Source of the DNA: Parietichytrium sp. I65-24A
Taxonomy: Eukaryota; Sar; Bigyra; Thraustochytrida; Thraustochytriidae
NCBI GenBank assembly: GCA_012862575.1
Contig: BLSF01000012.1
Coordinates: 248,001 to 312,000 of the forward strand
DNA length: 64,000 nt
Reading direction: 5' to 3'
Of the stretch, positions 17,360 through 28,670 are shown one piece after another. The notes beneath the pieces were generated by a model that worked only from the letters and a program-made list of their open reading frames with translations, was not told the origin of the DNA and made no database searches. The translations under genes were made by a program, and so were the position numbers. The stretch's first letter is position 1; the number at the start of each line of letters is the position of its first letter.

Positions 17360-20300
17360 CCCGCCCACCGCGACTCCGATTCTGCGCCGCTCTGTCTGCA
17401 ACCGCAACTGCAACTGCAACTTTCCTGGGCCAAAAAGGCTTGCCCTTTGCGTTGCGAAGAGCTTGCTCGCTTGCGCGCGACTGCAACAGTCCTCGCAGTC
17501 CTCGCAGTCCTCACCTGAAAGCCGCGCACCGTTTGTGCTGCGTGCTCACGTGCTCACTTTCGTGCTCACTTGCTATTGCAGACTGCCACCCTGCGTCTCT
17601 TGCTATTGCTATTCATTCCCCTCTCCCCTTCTCTCTCTCTCTCTCATTCTCTCTCTCTCTCTCTCCCTTACTCCACCTATGCGTACTATGCGTCTCCTGT
17701 CGTAGCCGCAGATACGCCGCCGCCTAGCAATCGACTCCCTTTCACTCTCGGGGTACTGACATGTACTGACTGTGAGTCAGCGCAAGGAGTCTATGTGATG
17801 TGGACAGAGCAGTTTAGGGTAGAAGGGGATTAGGAGTGGCACGGTGTGCGCTCGAGTTCTTCTTCTTCTTTCGACTCTGCGCCACTCGGCTTCTAAGGGG
17901 AAGAGTAGGTGGGCGTAGCACGCAGTGTGTGTGGACCACGATGGTACTCGGTACTAGTAGCTCAGCACTATACTTTCTGTTTGTGTGGCTTTTTTCCTTT
18001 CTTTTCCGATGTTTCATTGACTGTGAAGACTGTGAGCCATGACATGAGCAGACAATCAATCTTTTTTCACAGTTAGTTAAAAAAAAAATCGATTTGTAGA
18101 CAACTCAGGCTGACTGAGCGGAGGAACTCGTGGAATTTCGCTCTCCACGGTACTAAATACCCAATACTCAGTACTGTGTACGGTACTGGTACTTGCTAAA
18201 TGCCTCACAACTGAGAGCATCTTCAAGTTGTCGCTTGGTCAGCAGGCAGACTGGTTGCTATTCGGACAGAGATTCGAAAGGGCGTAAAGAAACTTAGTCG
18301 AAAAGAGCAGACCAGAGACATCCAGAGACCAGATTGTGATCATTCTGCATTCTGAATTCTGATAAACATCGCACCAGAGGCCACGCGCACCCGGCTACGT
18401 TCTTGATAGAGATTGCTGTAGAAGACCTGCGACAATTGATCCCGCCAACGCTCCTCCTTAGAGGAAATGATAGCTTCCGGTCCACGATTTCAAGCTCCCA
18501 GAGTAAAGCGTGGGTGGCGATGCGAGAGGCGAGAGGGTCTGATTGTCATTAATGACCTGAATTCTGAAAAACTGGAACCTCCTGAACGTAGAACGTAGAG
18601 GAATGAGGAATGAGGAATGAGGAATGAGGAATGAGGAATGAGGAATGAGGAATGAGGAATGAGGAATGAGGAATGAGGAATGAGGAATGAGGAATGAGGA
18701 ATGAGGAATGAGGAATGAGGAATGAGGAATGAGGAATGAGGAATGAGGAATGCTGAGTGTGAGGGACTGGGAGTGTGCGATCGCCGATGAGTACTTGCAA
18801 TGTACTGAGTACATTCTCACTGTCAAAATCAATCATTCAGACTATTCAGACAATGCGTCAAATCAGTCGAGGAAAGGTACACGAGTTAGTATCAGGATCC
18901 GCCGAGTCGAAGTACAGCCTGAGATGAGGCACTTTCAACCTTTACTTTTTTCGAAGAACGTGGGTGAAGACTAGAGGTGCGGAATGCGGAGGGCAGACTG
19001 GGGCGAAGGAGTAGTGATAGGAGGACATGCCGTGCCATCAAGTTAGTTAGTCACTCGTCCGGGTGAGACGTTGTCAACACGATCAACTTGAAGATAGTGC
19101 GTCAAGATATCATCGCTGCCCGACCTTTCGTCCTTTGCTTTGGGTTTGTTGGGCTGATCAACCCTCTCCTTTACAGCAAAGATCTGTAACCGCGTGCACA
19201 CCAAAAGGATCCCATCGTTTACCTTAGTCTCAGGGATGAACCTGCAAAGTATGTGAAGTGCACAACACTTGTCTTACGAAGTCGGTCGCGGAGGATCAGT
19301 CAGGTTGTAGTCGAGTATTAAGGAGAGAATAGGGCGGCCTAAAATCGGCGGGTAGGAGCATAGTTTTGAGAGGAGAGGCTTGGGCCAGAGGAATGTGAAC
19401 CCGTCTCCAAACCTATCCTGTTAATCGCAGCATATAGCTAGATCTGTAATTGGCTGTGGCTTCTCACTTTCTGTTCTTTCTATCGACTCTGTGAGGTTTG
19501 TTTGTTGAGCAAACTCGGAGAGTTCCCGACACGCTGAAGGAAGTCATTGGCATGAACTGTTTTGAACTGTTGAACTGCCAGCACTGACATGACAGTGTTA
19601 CGTTACAGCGCAGCGAACACAGTGCACCAAAGGCCAGGCTGAATGCGAGACGGGTTTGTTATTTGTCGATTGCCTGCGAATCATGTATTCTGTATTCTGC
19701 TCATCGTTGGAGCATCAGCATGGCATGTGCACTGACTCAGTCTGGTTCCTTCAACACCGGAAGCTGGCTGAGTTTAGTGTGCGTTGTCATGCCACCGACC
19801 CGACGGTGACGGTGACCCTCAGTTGTACTACTAGCGGAGGCGAACGACAGTGAGCAGCTGTAACCCCTGCCGATCCCTGGGTAGCAGTGCGCGCATTCGA
19901 ATCTTTGCGATGCAAGTTGAACCTTTTGGGAGTCAAACGAATCTAGGAAGCAGTAGCACGCACTAATGACGGCACGCTGACATAAAGTTCGGGGTAGCAC
20001 TTGTGTCCTCGGGGACTCAACCCCAGCCAAAGTATACACAGGAATCGAACGATGGCATCTCCTGTCACAATTATGGGGGTGCGCGAGTCACCGAGTACTG
20101 CTCATGGGATTAAAAGTAGAAAGAGATGCATCCAGAACATGCCATTGGCCCTGCGGACGCGCAAGAGCCGTCTTTATTGAGGTGGAGGCAAATGCGAACC
20201 AGCATCTCGCAAGACACGTGACATGTCGGAATGTCTGGAGATGAATAGAGCTGAAGTCTGGAAGAAAGAATAAGTTCTACAACGTTGGGAAAGCAGAATT

Positions 20301-20758
20301 AGATCTGATACCAGCGCTCAAATGCATCAAAGAGCAGAGTCAAGACGAACAAAGGACTACACGGCGCATGTTGTACGGCCATCACACACAGAGAGAGAGG
20401 GAGAGAGAGGACGACGTCGAAATGCGCCACAGGTTTGATTTGAGTGCAAAGCGACTGGGCCAAAGAGCATTCATCGATGATCCGGACCCGCAAAAGTACA
20501 ACGAGACTATTGCCTAATTTTTAGAAATGCTATGGTATTTTTTTCTTCTCAACACGTTCACGTTGATGGTGGCTCGCCAGCCCAAACGTGAACGATTCAG
20601 TTCTCCAAGGGCGAGACCGGAAAGCTATCCGGTTAGAAACACTTTGAGAAACCAAAGTGACAAATTTTGTTGCGGATCCCTGGCCGAGATCCCTGGCGAA
20701 ACAATGCGGCCTTGGCTAAAACGCACCGACACCCAAACAATCGCAGCCGCCTTTCTGT
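17360..20758. other. Gene-free stretch with a heptamer array and simple repeats
   Basis: No gene is supported; the open frames here are short and unrelated to any family I know. It contains a CT-rich tract just upstream of the PqiA-type gene (17626-17668), GTACT-centred words (17943-17955, 18164-18175, 18802-18813, 20092-20099) and a 154-bp AATGAGG array (18599-18752). CAGAATTCAG-like words lie near 18341 and 18555. The 18900-20500 part looks like unique non-coding DNA; an RNA gene there cannot be excluded by eye. Confidence 0.5.
18599..18752 (+). repeat. (AATGAGG)n heptanucleotide array
   Basis: About 22 nearly perfect 7-bp units lie in non-coding DNA between the PqiA-type and Mo25 genes. 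Because 7 is not a multiple of 3, all three frames of each strand give a repetitive peptide; these are not genes. Confidence 0.95.
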
Positions 20759-22108
20759 CTACTTGCTAGGCTCGCTCTCCTGCACAGCAGCCTCTTCTTG
20801 CGGAGTCCCTTGCTGCTCAACTGGCTCTGCTGCGCTAGGCTGTGCCTCTTGGGAACCTTCTGTGGGTACCTTTTCTTGAACCGGAGCAGGCGTTGGTGCA
20901 GGCACCGGTGCTTGGGCTGCCTCTGAGCCTTCTTTCGGGAAGCTCTCTGCATTCGGTTGGCTTGCGCCAGGGGTCGTTTCCCCACTGGCGGTGGCTGGCG
21001 CAGAAGGACTTTCGCCCCCTGGAGCGTCCGCTTTGGCGTCTTTTGGCGGGGCTTTCATTTTGTTCAAGGTGGCAATGAGAAGATTGCGCTCCTCGACAAA
21101 CTGGTCGTCATCCTTGTCAAGACTCAGCGTCTGAAGGTAAGCAATAATTTTGTCCTTGTTTCGGCCGAGAATCTGCGCCACAGGATCGGTTTTCTTGGGG
21201 TTGGCAACAAACACTTTGAAAACATGGAAGGCTTCTGCCTGGATCGCGGTAGACTTGACTCGCATGAGATTCATGATAATCTTAAGATTATCTTTGTCAC
21301 CAATGTATGACATCATCACATTGTAATTTTGCCGGTCCAGCAACAATTCGCCCAGCAACTTGAGGCTCTGTCGCTGTGTGACGTACTGATCAGACACCAG
21401 GAGCTTGTTATATTTTTCGAAAAAGTGGTCGTAGTTTTCCACCAAGAACGCAGGAACCAAAGTCATGTGCTTGGTGAGCGACATTCGGAAGGTCGCGAAA
21501 GCGTCCGAGCTTATGTCGAACGACTCGCACACAAGATACTCGTCGAAAAACTTGTCGTACACCCAGCAGCTTTTCTCCAAGAATTCTTCTGCGAAAAATT
21601 CGTACCTGAGGCAGTCGCGCAATAATGAGCCGCAATGGAGCGCAATTCCGGTGTCCGCGAAGAGGTCGACGAGCAGGCGGACCACCTGGCGCTTCCTCTG
21701 CCGCAGATACTTTGACGCGAAGTTGGCCAAGTCGCTCTGGATCATATATGACAGAATATGGACCGCGTCGTTGCGCATCTCGAAAGGAAGCACCCCCAGA
21801 TTCTGAATCAGCGTGAGCGGTACGCCCTGCTCCCGGAGATTTTGCGCCAGGGCCTGGCTGTCCTCCTTCTTGGGAGGGTTGTCAGGGTCCCCGCACATCA
21901 TGAACCGGATCTCCAGCAACCGCTTCCCCACGGTCTCCAGCGCGCTCTTATCCTCATCGCTCAGCTGCGTTGCCGTTGTCGCTGACAGAGGCGGCAGTGT
22001 CCCTGGCTCCAGTGGCGACTTGATGATTGAGGGAACACCACGGATGGCCTCCACCAGGTTCTCCGTCAGCTGCTTTGGAGTCTTTTTCTTTTTGAAAATG
22101 AACGCCAT
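20759..22108 (-). CDS. Mo25/CAB39-like scaffold protein with extended tail
   Basis: The 449-residue protein aligns with Mo25 over about residues 1-350. It has the N-terminal basic FKKKK stretch and the highly conserved blocks FDISSDAFATF, YVTQRQSLKLLGELLLDR and AFHVFKVFVANPKKT. Mo25 is a helical-repeat scaffold that activates STE20-family kinases and, with STRAD, LKB1, linking to polarity and energy signalling. Usual members are about 340 residues; here roughly 100 extra residues rich in Pro, Ala, Glu and Gln form a disordered tail. The ATG at 22108 gives MAFIFKKKK, matching family N-termini; the open frame upstream is only translated CT-rich microsatellite (22117-22205) without ATG. The first 450 bases of coding DNA are more G+C-rich than the rest. 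Confidence 0.93.
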   Translation of the reverse strand: MAFIFKKKKTPKQLTENLVEAIRGVPSIIKSPLEPGTLPPLSATTATQLSDEDKSALETVGKRLLEIRFMMCGDPDNPPKKEDSQALAQNLREQGVPLTLIQNLGVLPFEMRNDAVHILSYMIQSDLANFASKYLRQRKRQVVRLLVDLFADTGIALHCGSLLRDCLRYEFFAEEFLEKSCWVYDKFFDEYLVCESFDISSDAFATFRMSLTKHMTLVPAFLVENYDHFFEKYNKLLVSDQYVTQRQSLKLLGELLLDRQNYNVMMSYIGDKDNLKIIMNLMRVKSTAIQAEAFHVFKVFVANPKKTDPVAQILGRNKDKIIAYLQTLSLDKDDDQFVEERNLLIATLNKMKAPPKDAKADAPGGESPSAPATASGETTPGASQPNAESFPKEGSEAAQAPVPAPTPAPVQEKVPTEGSQEAQPSAAEPVEQQGTPQEEAAVQESEPSK

Positions 22109-25100
22109 CTTCCCTCCTCCCCGTCTCTCTCTCTCCCTCTCTGTCTTCCTCTCTCTCTCTCTCTGTCTCTCTCTGTCTCTGTCTGTCTCTGTCTGTCTTC
22201 TCCTCTCCTTCTCTCCCCTATCCCTCCTCCCTCCTGTACCTTGGCTCGCCTGCGCGTACACTATTACCTTATCGGATAGATGGAGGCTAGCAGTGAGACG
22301 TGGGGACTGGTGAGGTGGCGCTCGCGGGAGGTGTGGGTGGTACCCTCCGGTCCTGAGATTATGCTTTTGCTTACGCGAAAGATTAGGAATACAGCGTTGC
22401 GCAGGGAATGGGTGCGCGAGTACACTTGCAAGGTTTCAGGTATCGCTCAGCCAACTAAGGGCCAGACAGTATAAATGTTAAGAGTAGGTCATATGGATAC
22501 GACTATGCTGGGTTACAGTTGTATGCTACGGCTGAACTATGAGTCTCATAGATAGAGAGAGTAACCCCTTGGGAAGGGTTATGCTCTTCTGTAAGGTTTT
22601 GGTAGCCTATTGAACTAGCACTACAATCCCGGTCTTACTTGTTCTCTGTGATGTTTGGTGGAGGAACATTCTCGCACCCTAACCTATCGCAGACCTAAAA
22701 AGTACACCAGCACTTCTAAGAATAAACCTGCCCCAGTCAGTAACCTGATTTTTTCTCTCTTGTGTGAAAACTTTGAAGAACTTGAACCCTGCAGAGTGCA
22801 GGTCTTCTTGAAGTCTACGGTCTACATGAACAAGTATTATGAGCCTGAAAATAAGGCCGTCTATCTGTTGTAGTAACGAGCTAGCTATTAGAGTAAGAGC
22901 AACCCTTTTTCCAGTCAATGAACACAATGAACACAGCCAAAAATCAAGATGTGATGATGTTCGTGGAATTTTATGCGCGGAGTTTCCTCCCATTTATTTC
23001 TATGTCGGGTGTGAACGAACAGCCATGTCCATGTTTCATGTGCTGTGAGTTCTCGGTTCATTTTCCCGCTGTTTACCGTTAGAGCCCGGGCCCTCAGGCT
23101 CACGGTGTCTGAGTCCCTATGATGGAGAACAGACAACCCTGCGCGGCCAGCCAGTACAGAACTGGCACCACACATTCAGCACCGTACCAATTTTGACAAA
23201 TGACACAAACATTCTCAAGAATGGACTGACAGGGATGAATAAAGGTCTTTTCTTTCTTTCTTTCTCTCTTTCTTCTGCGCGAATGGAGGAGGCGCCGCAG
23301 CACGATCATACGTCCTTGCTAGTAGACAACCTTCAGTGCTTTCTTCGAGAGAGTGAGGCTGTGCCGCGCTCGCCACTCCACTCTTTCGACCAATCGCTCT
23401 GCGCGCTCACTGGTGATGGATTATGCAACTGACTAACTGACTTGGAAGGGAAAAAAAAAGACAAAGTTTCCGTGAACCAGTCAGGGCAATCGCCAACTGT
23501 GCCACGTTGCGCCACTTACTAATAGTAACGTGGCTCGTCGCACAACTTGGCGCTCTATCATCGGAGTGAGGATGAGTGAGGTGAGCAGGTTACTGTTGCT
23601 CCACCTATGAGTCTATCATAGTCTATCTATGGCTTTCCATGAGGCGAAGAAGCAAAGCAAACAGGAAAACACACCAACCAAAAACCAAATGGCAGTGGGA
23701 AAGGAAGGGCCCGTCCGGTATTATGCGGAGAACGTATTTTCTGCCAGCCAAGGGTTAGAGTTCCACGAATCCGCCGAACAAGACCCGGGGTGAGGATGGA
23801 AAATGTCCGTTTGAACTGGTGTGGCGGCCGCCGCAGCGGCTCGGAATTTACAGTTTTAATGTCTGTGAGAGCATGAGTGAAGAGGCCGCTTCAGTCATCA
23901 CCTATCATCATCACCTTCGGAGCCGTCCTTGAGGAGCCATGCGGACTAATTGTATACTCAGTACTGCAGAATTCAGAATTCAGATGGTAAAACAATTAAT
24001 TCACATGTTACAGTCAATTGCCGAGTAACCGCGGTACTAGTACAGGATCAACGCGTTCGCAGATGTGCGAACTTGCACTGTTAATTAATGTTAAGGACCA
24101 TTCTCACCAACGCCTCTCTGGTGCCGCCTCTTGTGTCAACGTTTGCATGAACATCACTTACACAGCGCGTTCTCTCCCAACTCCTGAAAGCATCTGCCAA
24201 GCTCCGCCTTGGTGTTCATTCGCTTCCAGTGTTAGCTGCGCATAATCATTTGCTATTTGCTCGAAAACTTGCCATCTGGTTGCAAAGCCGTCGTTCCTAT
24301 GATCGCTGGCCGCACAAGCTACTTGGTAAGTATAGAAGGCCGTTTTTCACATAGAAATCCGGTCAACCTCACCGGCCATACGCGCTGCCTTTAGCTTGTG
24401 CAACTGAGAGCGTTGAATGCATTTCCTGAGAAACTGTGAACAACTTGATTTTTCGGCGGAGGTCGATTGGACGGACTATTTTGGAAGGGTTGATGCTTTT
24501 TCCTCTTGTGCACAGCAGCGAGCACAACGCCTTGCCCTCACAGCAAGTATATAGAAGGAGGGGGGGGGGGGGGGGGGAGGAGAGAGAGGGGTGGAGGGGG
24601 AGAGAGAGAAGAGAGAGAGGGGGTCGTCAACTCAACAGTATCAAAACCACCAGCACATAGAACCTTCAAAAAGAATTGGAGCATTCATTCACATGATCAT
24701 AAGTGGAGAGTAGCCTCGCTTTATTCTAATTTTTGTGTGTGGCTCGTCAACCAAGGTTGGCTTGTCTTCCCACTTGGTTGCAGCGGACATCTCTCAACAA
24801 TTGGCTTCGCTAGGCTCACTTTTCAACTCGGTTGACTTCGCCAAATTGTTACGCTGTGACAACCGCGAACTAAAGAGCACAGGGGCGAGAGGCGGGTCAC
24901 TCACCTGTACCGGACGGAAGAGGCGCTTCGCGAAAAAAGGTATTTGGCCCGTGGCGTCATTGCTGCGCGCTGTTCCGAGGCCGCGCTGTCGCAAAGCCTG
25001 AGTTGCTCCAAGTCTCGGCAGGAGGGAATCGTGAAACACGGAACGTACTGAGAAACAGGGAGACGTCGAAGGCGTTTGCTGTGGTCTCAGCTGTGCAACA

Positions 25101-25153
25101 TACACACAGCAGCTCTGGTGGCCCCTCGCAAAAGCCGGACTGGCCTGCGAACA
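22109..25153. other. Gene-free divergent spacer with CT tract and poly-G run
   Basis: No gene is supported. The stretch begins with the CT-rich tract at 22117-22205. It also holds TATACTCAGTACT (23953-23965) and an 18-base G run (24560-24577) in a GA-rich block reaching about 24625. The promoters of Mo25 and the phosphodiesterase gene must lie here. The rest shows nothing I can name. Confidence 0.5.
24560..24577 (+). repeat. Poly-G run in a purine block
   Basis: Eighteen consecutive G residues are followed by GA-rich sequence to about 24625, about 580 bases upstream of the phosphodiesterase start. It is a potential G-quadruplex or a length-variable tract. Confidence 0.9.
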
Positions 25154-28100
25154 ATGGGTTCGGCTGGCAGCGTTCAAAGCTCCCTTCCGGTGGGAACGGA
25201 GATAGACTTTGAAATGGACAACAGCCCCCAACAGGGCCGGCTTCTACTTCGGGATCCCGACTTGCTAAAACAAGTTGAAAACGTAAGCATCTCTGGGGAC
25301 TCGGCGTCGTCTTCAAAGGGCCGCACGCACAGTCTGAAAGCAACCAAAGGAAGTAATAGCGCCCTCGGGTCAGTTTCCGACGATGACGACGATGACAAGA
25401 AATCCGTGAACACAAATTTCACCAGGCTCAGCGCACAACACTACGGAGGTGGGATTCACTCCGCCTTGGTTACAAGGCAGCCAACCTCGGATGCTCTCAT
25501 GTCCACGTCGTTTCCTTTGCCGCGGGGCGGCGTTTATGTGAAGACCAAGGCTGGCGCAATTCAGTTCGGAATACCACCAGACACTATCAAGGACTCCATG
25601 GCGCTCGGGCTCTCGGTGCCCAGCATATTTGTGGTGCCGCAAGAAAGGTTCAACCTCGATCTAGGGATCAATGTCGCGGAAATCGAGTTCCCGGCCTATT
25701 TCAATTTCTTCATTCTGCAAAGAGACGTTCGCGTGTTGGTTACCAAGGAGCAGGAAAAGGATATTCGTATTGCGTTCGAGGAAACTCTTGAGGGTCCAGC
25801 GGATGAATTCTTATTTCACGAGGAGGAGTTTGGCAAGTTTGCGGCCAAAGATGACTTTGACGCGTGCCCAGACCTCCGCAAGGAGATCGACTACTTTAAG
25901 GAGCCCCGCAATGGAAGAACCATATCTTGCGAAACGCTCATCAGATTTTCTCTCTTCAACGAGGAAGGGAAAGCCGATCTTTCCTCGCTTAAAGAGACCA
26001 CGAACTCCGGGAAGGACACTATAAGTGGAAACCTTCCGCAGTATACATTAATTGTTGAGGACCGGCCGTCGGAGGAGCGGTACTTAGTAATGGAGAATGG
26101 AAGGGAGATTGCATCCATCCCTTATGACATGGCCTCCTTTGTCCCGTCTCCAGAGATCCTCGAAAAACAGTTTAAGGATATCATATTATTGGAGCGCGAC
26201 TTGGAGGCCCAGCTCGACGAAGAGCTGCAAGAAGCCTCTTCCACTTCTTCGTCGCAAGAGGTGGAGGAAACCAAAGCGGACAATCTAGACATGAACAGCC
26301 CAGAAGCTTCTGAGAGACGCAAGCTCGCGCTCACACAGTTTGCTAGACTCGACGATGATATCTATTGCCTGGCAAGCACAGGAGTCTTCACCCCGCCAGA
26401 GTTCGGAGTTACCATGCTTGGAAACTCGCACGGATTTGATCAAAATGGGACCACCACGGGGTTCATCGTCTGGTTGCACGGCTACGGAGTTGCTGTTGAC
26501 CCCCCTCCGCATTGCGACGCATATCTTATGATGAACGGCGTGTCTCCGCGGCTGGTGACATCGGTCATTTTGACACATTGCCACGCAGACCACGATGCCG
26601 GCACATTTCAGAAGATTCTCAAGGAGCGCCGCACTACCCTTGTGACGACGAAAACAATTTATCAGCACTTTCTTCGCAAATACTCTGCCGTTTCGGGACT
26701 CAAGGCTGAGTTTCTCACGCGGCTGCTCGACTTCAAAGAGGTAAATCTCGCAGAGCCGACGTTCTTACACGGAGGTGTTTTCGAATTCTTTTACGCGCTC
26801 CACGCACTCCCTTGCATTGGCTTCAAGGTCACCTGCGGAGGCAAAACTATGTCATATTCTGGCGACACGTTCAACGATCCAGAGGGGCTCAACATGCTCG
26901 AGAGCAGAGGAATTATAAGCGCCGCAAGGAAGAAGAAGCTGATGGATTTTCCCTGGGACTGCGACCTTGTCCTCCATGAGTGCGGCGTTCCTCCAATTCA
27001 CACGCCGGCTTCCACCTTGCAAAAGCTGCCTGAGAGCGTGAAGGAGAACTTGTACGCAGTCCATATTGCAGATAAAGCCGCTCAAGACGCCGGCCTGCGA
27101 AAGGCACTGGCTGGGTTTGACCATACGATCGTGATTCACAACAAACCTCGCATCAACGACATTGCTGTTCATACATTGCAACTCTGTGCGCAAACTGATA
27201 TATTTCGCGACGCGGATATCAATCAATGCGTGCATCTTCTTCAAATGTCTTCTCGGCATAGATATGCTGCGGGCTATCAATTCAATGGAACTGTCGGGGG
27301 TATCTTCTTCATCCTTGCAGAAGGGGTTCTCAAGGTTGAGCGTGAGAAGAAGGAGCCAATGTTCCTCCGCCTTGGAGACTATTTTGGGGAAATTTCCGCG
27401 ATGAATGGCAACATGGAACACATGACATTGACCGCCGTTACAGAGGTGGAGCTCATTGACATCAACAAGTATGCATTCAATCAATTTCTGAAAAATTGCC
27501 CGGATGCCCTGAAGCGTCTCCGCATGCTAGAAGCCATGCGGAGCCAGGGCTTTTCGGCAGCCTTAAAGGGAAACTCTGTCTTTTGCCATTTGACATTTCC
27601 GCAAAAGACACAGCTTCAATCACTCACTCGAAAGCCTCGTCAGATCGAGAAGGGCTCCAAGCTGATTGGAATTGGCGATGTGGGAGAGTACATGTACATC
27701 GTCAGCAAAGGTGAATTTCTGATCACTAATGACCACGCAATGGACGAGCAAAGCCCTATTAGCGCATCTCCTCATCCAGCGGAGGAAAGTTCGAACGATT
27801 TGACTCTGAATACACCAAAGAGTATGGCCTCGTCGTGTGCAACCCTCCCAGGGACATCAACTTCGAAGAAGGGGTTGTCAGAGACTGCGAGCGAGTCCAA
27901 CCTCCTCGGCCGCTCAAGAATTGGAAAGCGCAGTAGCATGGAGGCGCGGAATCCGTCGGTGAAGTCCATCAAGCCCGGCGGGATGTACATTCCTACAAAC
28001 GTGTTCCGGCAAGCTGTATTTGGTGAGCCCGGTCACAACGGAGGCGGCCACTTGCAGAGCTTTGCAGTTATCGCTCAGACCAACAGCGCCGTCTTTGAGA

Positions 28101-28189
28101 TACATATTGACGGCTTTCAAGACTTTTTGCTCCGAAATCCAGGAATTCAGCTCGCGTTAATGAAGCACTCTTCTGGGGCTGTTATTTAA
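25154..28189 (+). CDS. Metallo-beta-lactamase-fold cyclic-nucleotide phosphodiesterase with two cNMP-binding domains
   Basis: The 1,011-residue protein has a metal-binding HCHADHD motif (His475, His477, Asp479, His480) and a SGDT aspartate near 571 of the metallo-beta-lactamase fold. Two cyclic-nucleotide-binding-like domains follow. The first (about 685-790) contains FGEISAMN at 744-751; the second (about 815-1005) is split by a low-complexity insert. This order is that of the Dictyostelium GbpA/GbpB (PdeD/PdeE) phosphodiesterases, which hydrolyse cyclic nucleotides and are stimulated by them. The arginine that usually holds the cyclic phosphate after FGE is not evident in either domain, so regulation may differ. 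The ATG at 25154 gives MGSAGS, an N-myristoylation consensus that suggests membrane anchoring. The first 420 residues form an unassigned extension. It converges with the sulfhydrylase gene. Confidence 0.82.
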   Translation: MGSAGSVQSSLPVGTEIDFEMDNSPQQGRLLLRDPDLLKQVENVSISGDSASSSKGRTHSLKATKGSNSALGSVSDDDDDDKKSVNTNFTRLSAQHYGGGIHSALVTRQPTSDALMSTSFPLPRGGVYVKTKAGAIQFGIPPDTIKDSMALGLSVPSIFVVPQERFNLDLGINVAEIEFPAYFNFFILQRDVRVLVTKEQEKDIRIAFEETLEGPADEFLFHEEEFGKFAAKDDFDACPDLRKEIDYFKEPRNGRTISCETLIRFSLFNEEGKADLSSLKETTNSGKDTISGNLPQYTLIVEDRPSEERYLVMENGREIASIPYDMASFVPSPEILEKQFKDIILLERDLEAQLDEELQEASSTSSSQEVEETKADNLDMNSPEASERRKLALTQFARLDDDIYCLASTGVFTPPEFGVTMLGNSHGFDQNGTTTGFIVWLHGYGVAVDPPPHCDAYLMMNGVSPRLVTSVILTHCHADHDAGTFQKILKERRTTLVTTKTIYQHFLRKYSAVSGLKAEFLTRLLDFKEVNLAEPTFLHGGVFEFFYALHALPCIGFKVTCGGKTMSYSGDTFNDPEGLNMLESRGIISAARKKKLMDFPWDCDLVLHECGVPPIHTPASTLQKLPESVKENLYAVHIADKAAQDAGLRKALAGFDHTIVIHNKPRINDIAVHTLQLCAQTDIFRDADINQCVHLLQMSSRHRYAAGYQFNGTVGGIFFILAEGVLKVEREKKEPMFLRLGDYFGEISAMNGNMEHMTLTAVTEVELIDINKYAFNQFLKNCPDALKRLRMLEAMRSQGFSAALKGNSVFCHLTFPQKTQLQSLTRKPRQIEKGSKLIGIGDVGEYMYIVSKGEFLITNDHAMDEQSPISASPHPAEESSNDLTLNTPKSMASSCATLPGTSTSKKGLSETASESNLLGRSRIGKRSSMEARNPSVKSIKPGGMYIPTNVFRQAVFGEPGHNGGGHLQSFAVIAQTNSAVFEIHIDGFQDFLLRNPGIQLALMKHSSGAVI

Positions 28190-28670
28190 AAGGCGAGTTT
28201 TATGGGCAAAATACGTCGATCTGGTTGGTAGCTTGGACAACTGGCCAACCTCAGGCTCGGCGAATAGAAAATTGCTGCGACCTGACTAGGGAATCCGCTT
28301 CGCGTTCATAGCCGCAATCTCAGCTTTTACCTGAGCAGAGAGGCACGGCCTCCCAAATGCGGGGCTCAGCGCATGCCTCTTGTCGTTCATTTGCGCCCTG
28401 TCACCACCCCCTTACTTTGTGATCTGTAGTATGACCAAATATTGCAAACGCTGATGACTTTTTTTCTCTTTTCTCTGTCTTCATCTCGTGTTCGTCTTCG
28501 TTCTGGAACTCCTTGTTGGAGGGCAGGTTACATGGTGCATTAGCTTATCTTCAACCCGTGTACATCTTCCTTTTTCTTGGCTTGGGAAGTGAATGGAGCG
28601 TTGCAGGCGATAGAAAAAGATAAATATCTCAGAAAATACTTCAATAATCTCGAGCATGATGGAGCTCTCC
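28190..28670. other. Convergent 3' spacer
   Basis: This is the spacer between the stops of the phosphodiesterase and sulfhydrylase genes. It is presumably 3' untranslated sequence. I see no canonical AATAAA in the expected place for either gene and nothing else of note. Confidence 0.4.

Noticed and set aside
18599-18752. Regular array considered as a CRISPR or centromere-like satellite
   Set aside because: There are no spacers, the unit is 7 bp and the array is only 154 bp: it is a microsatellite.
20030-20060. Minus-strand GTTCGATTCC resembling a tRNA B box
   Set aside because: The T-stem does not pair beyond one base and no cloverleaf can be folded around it.
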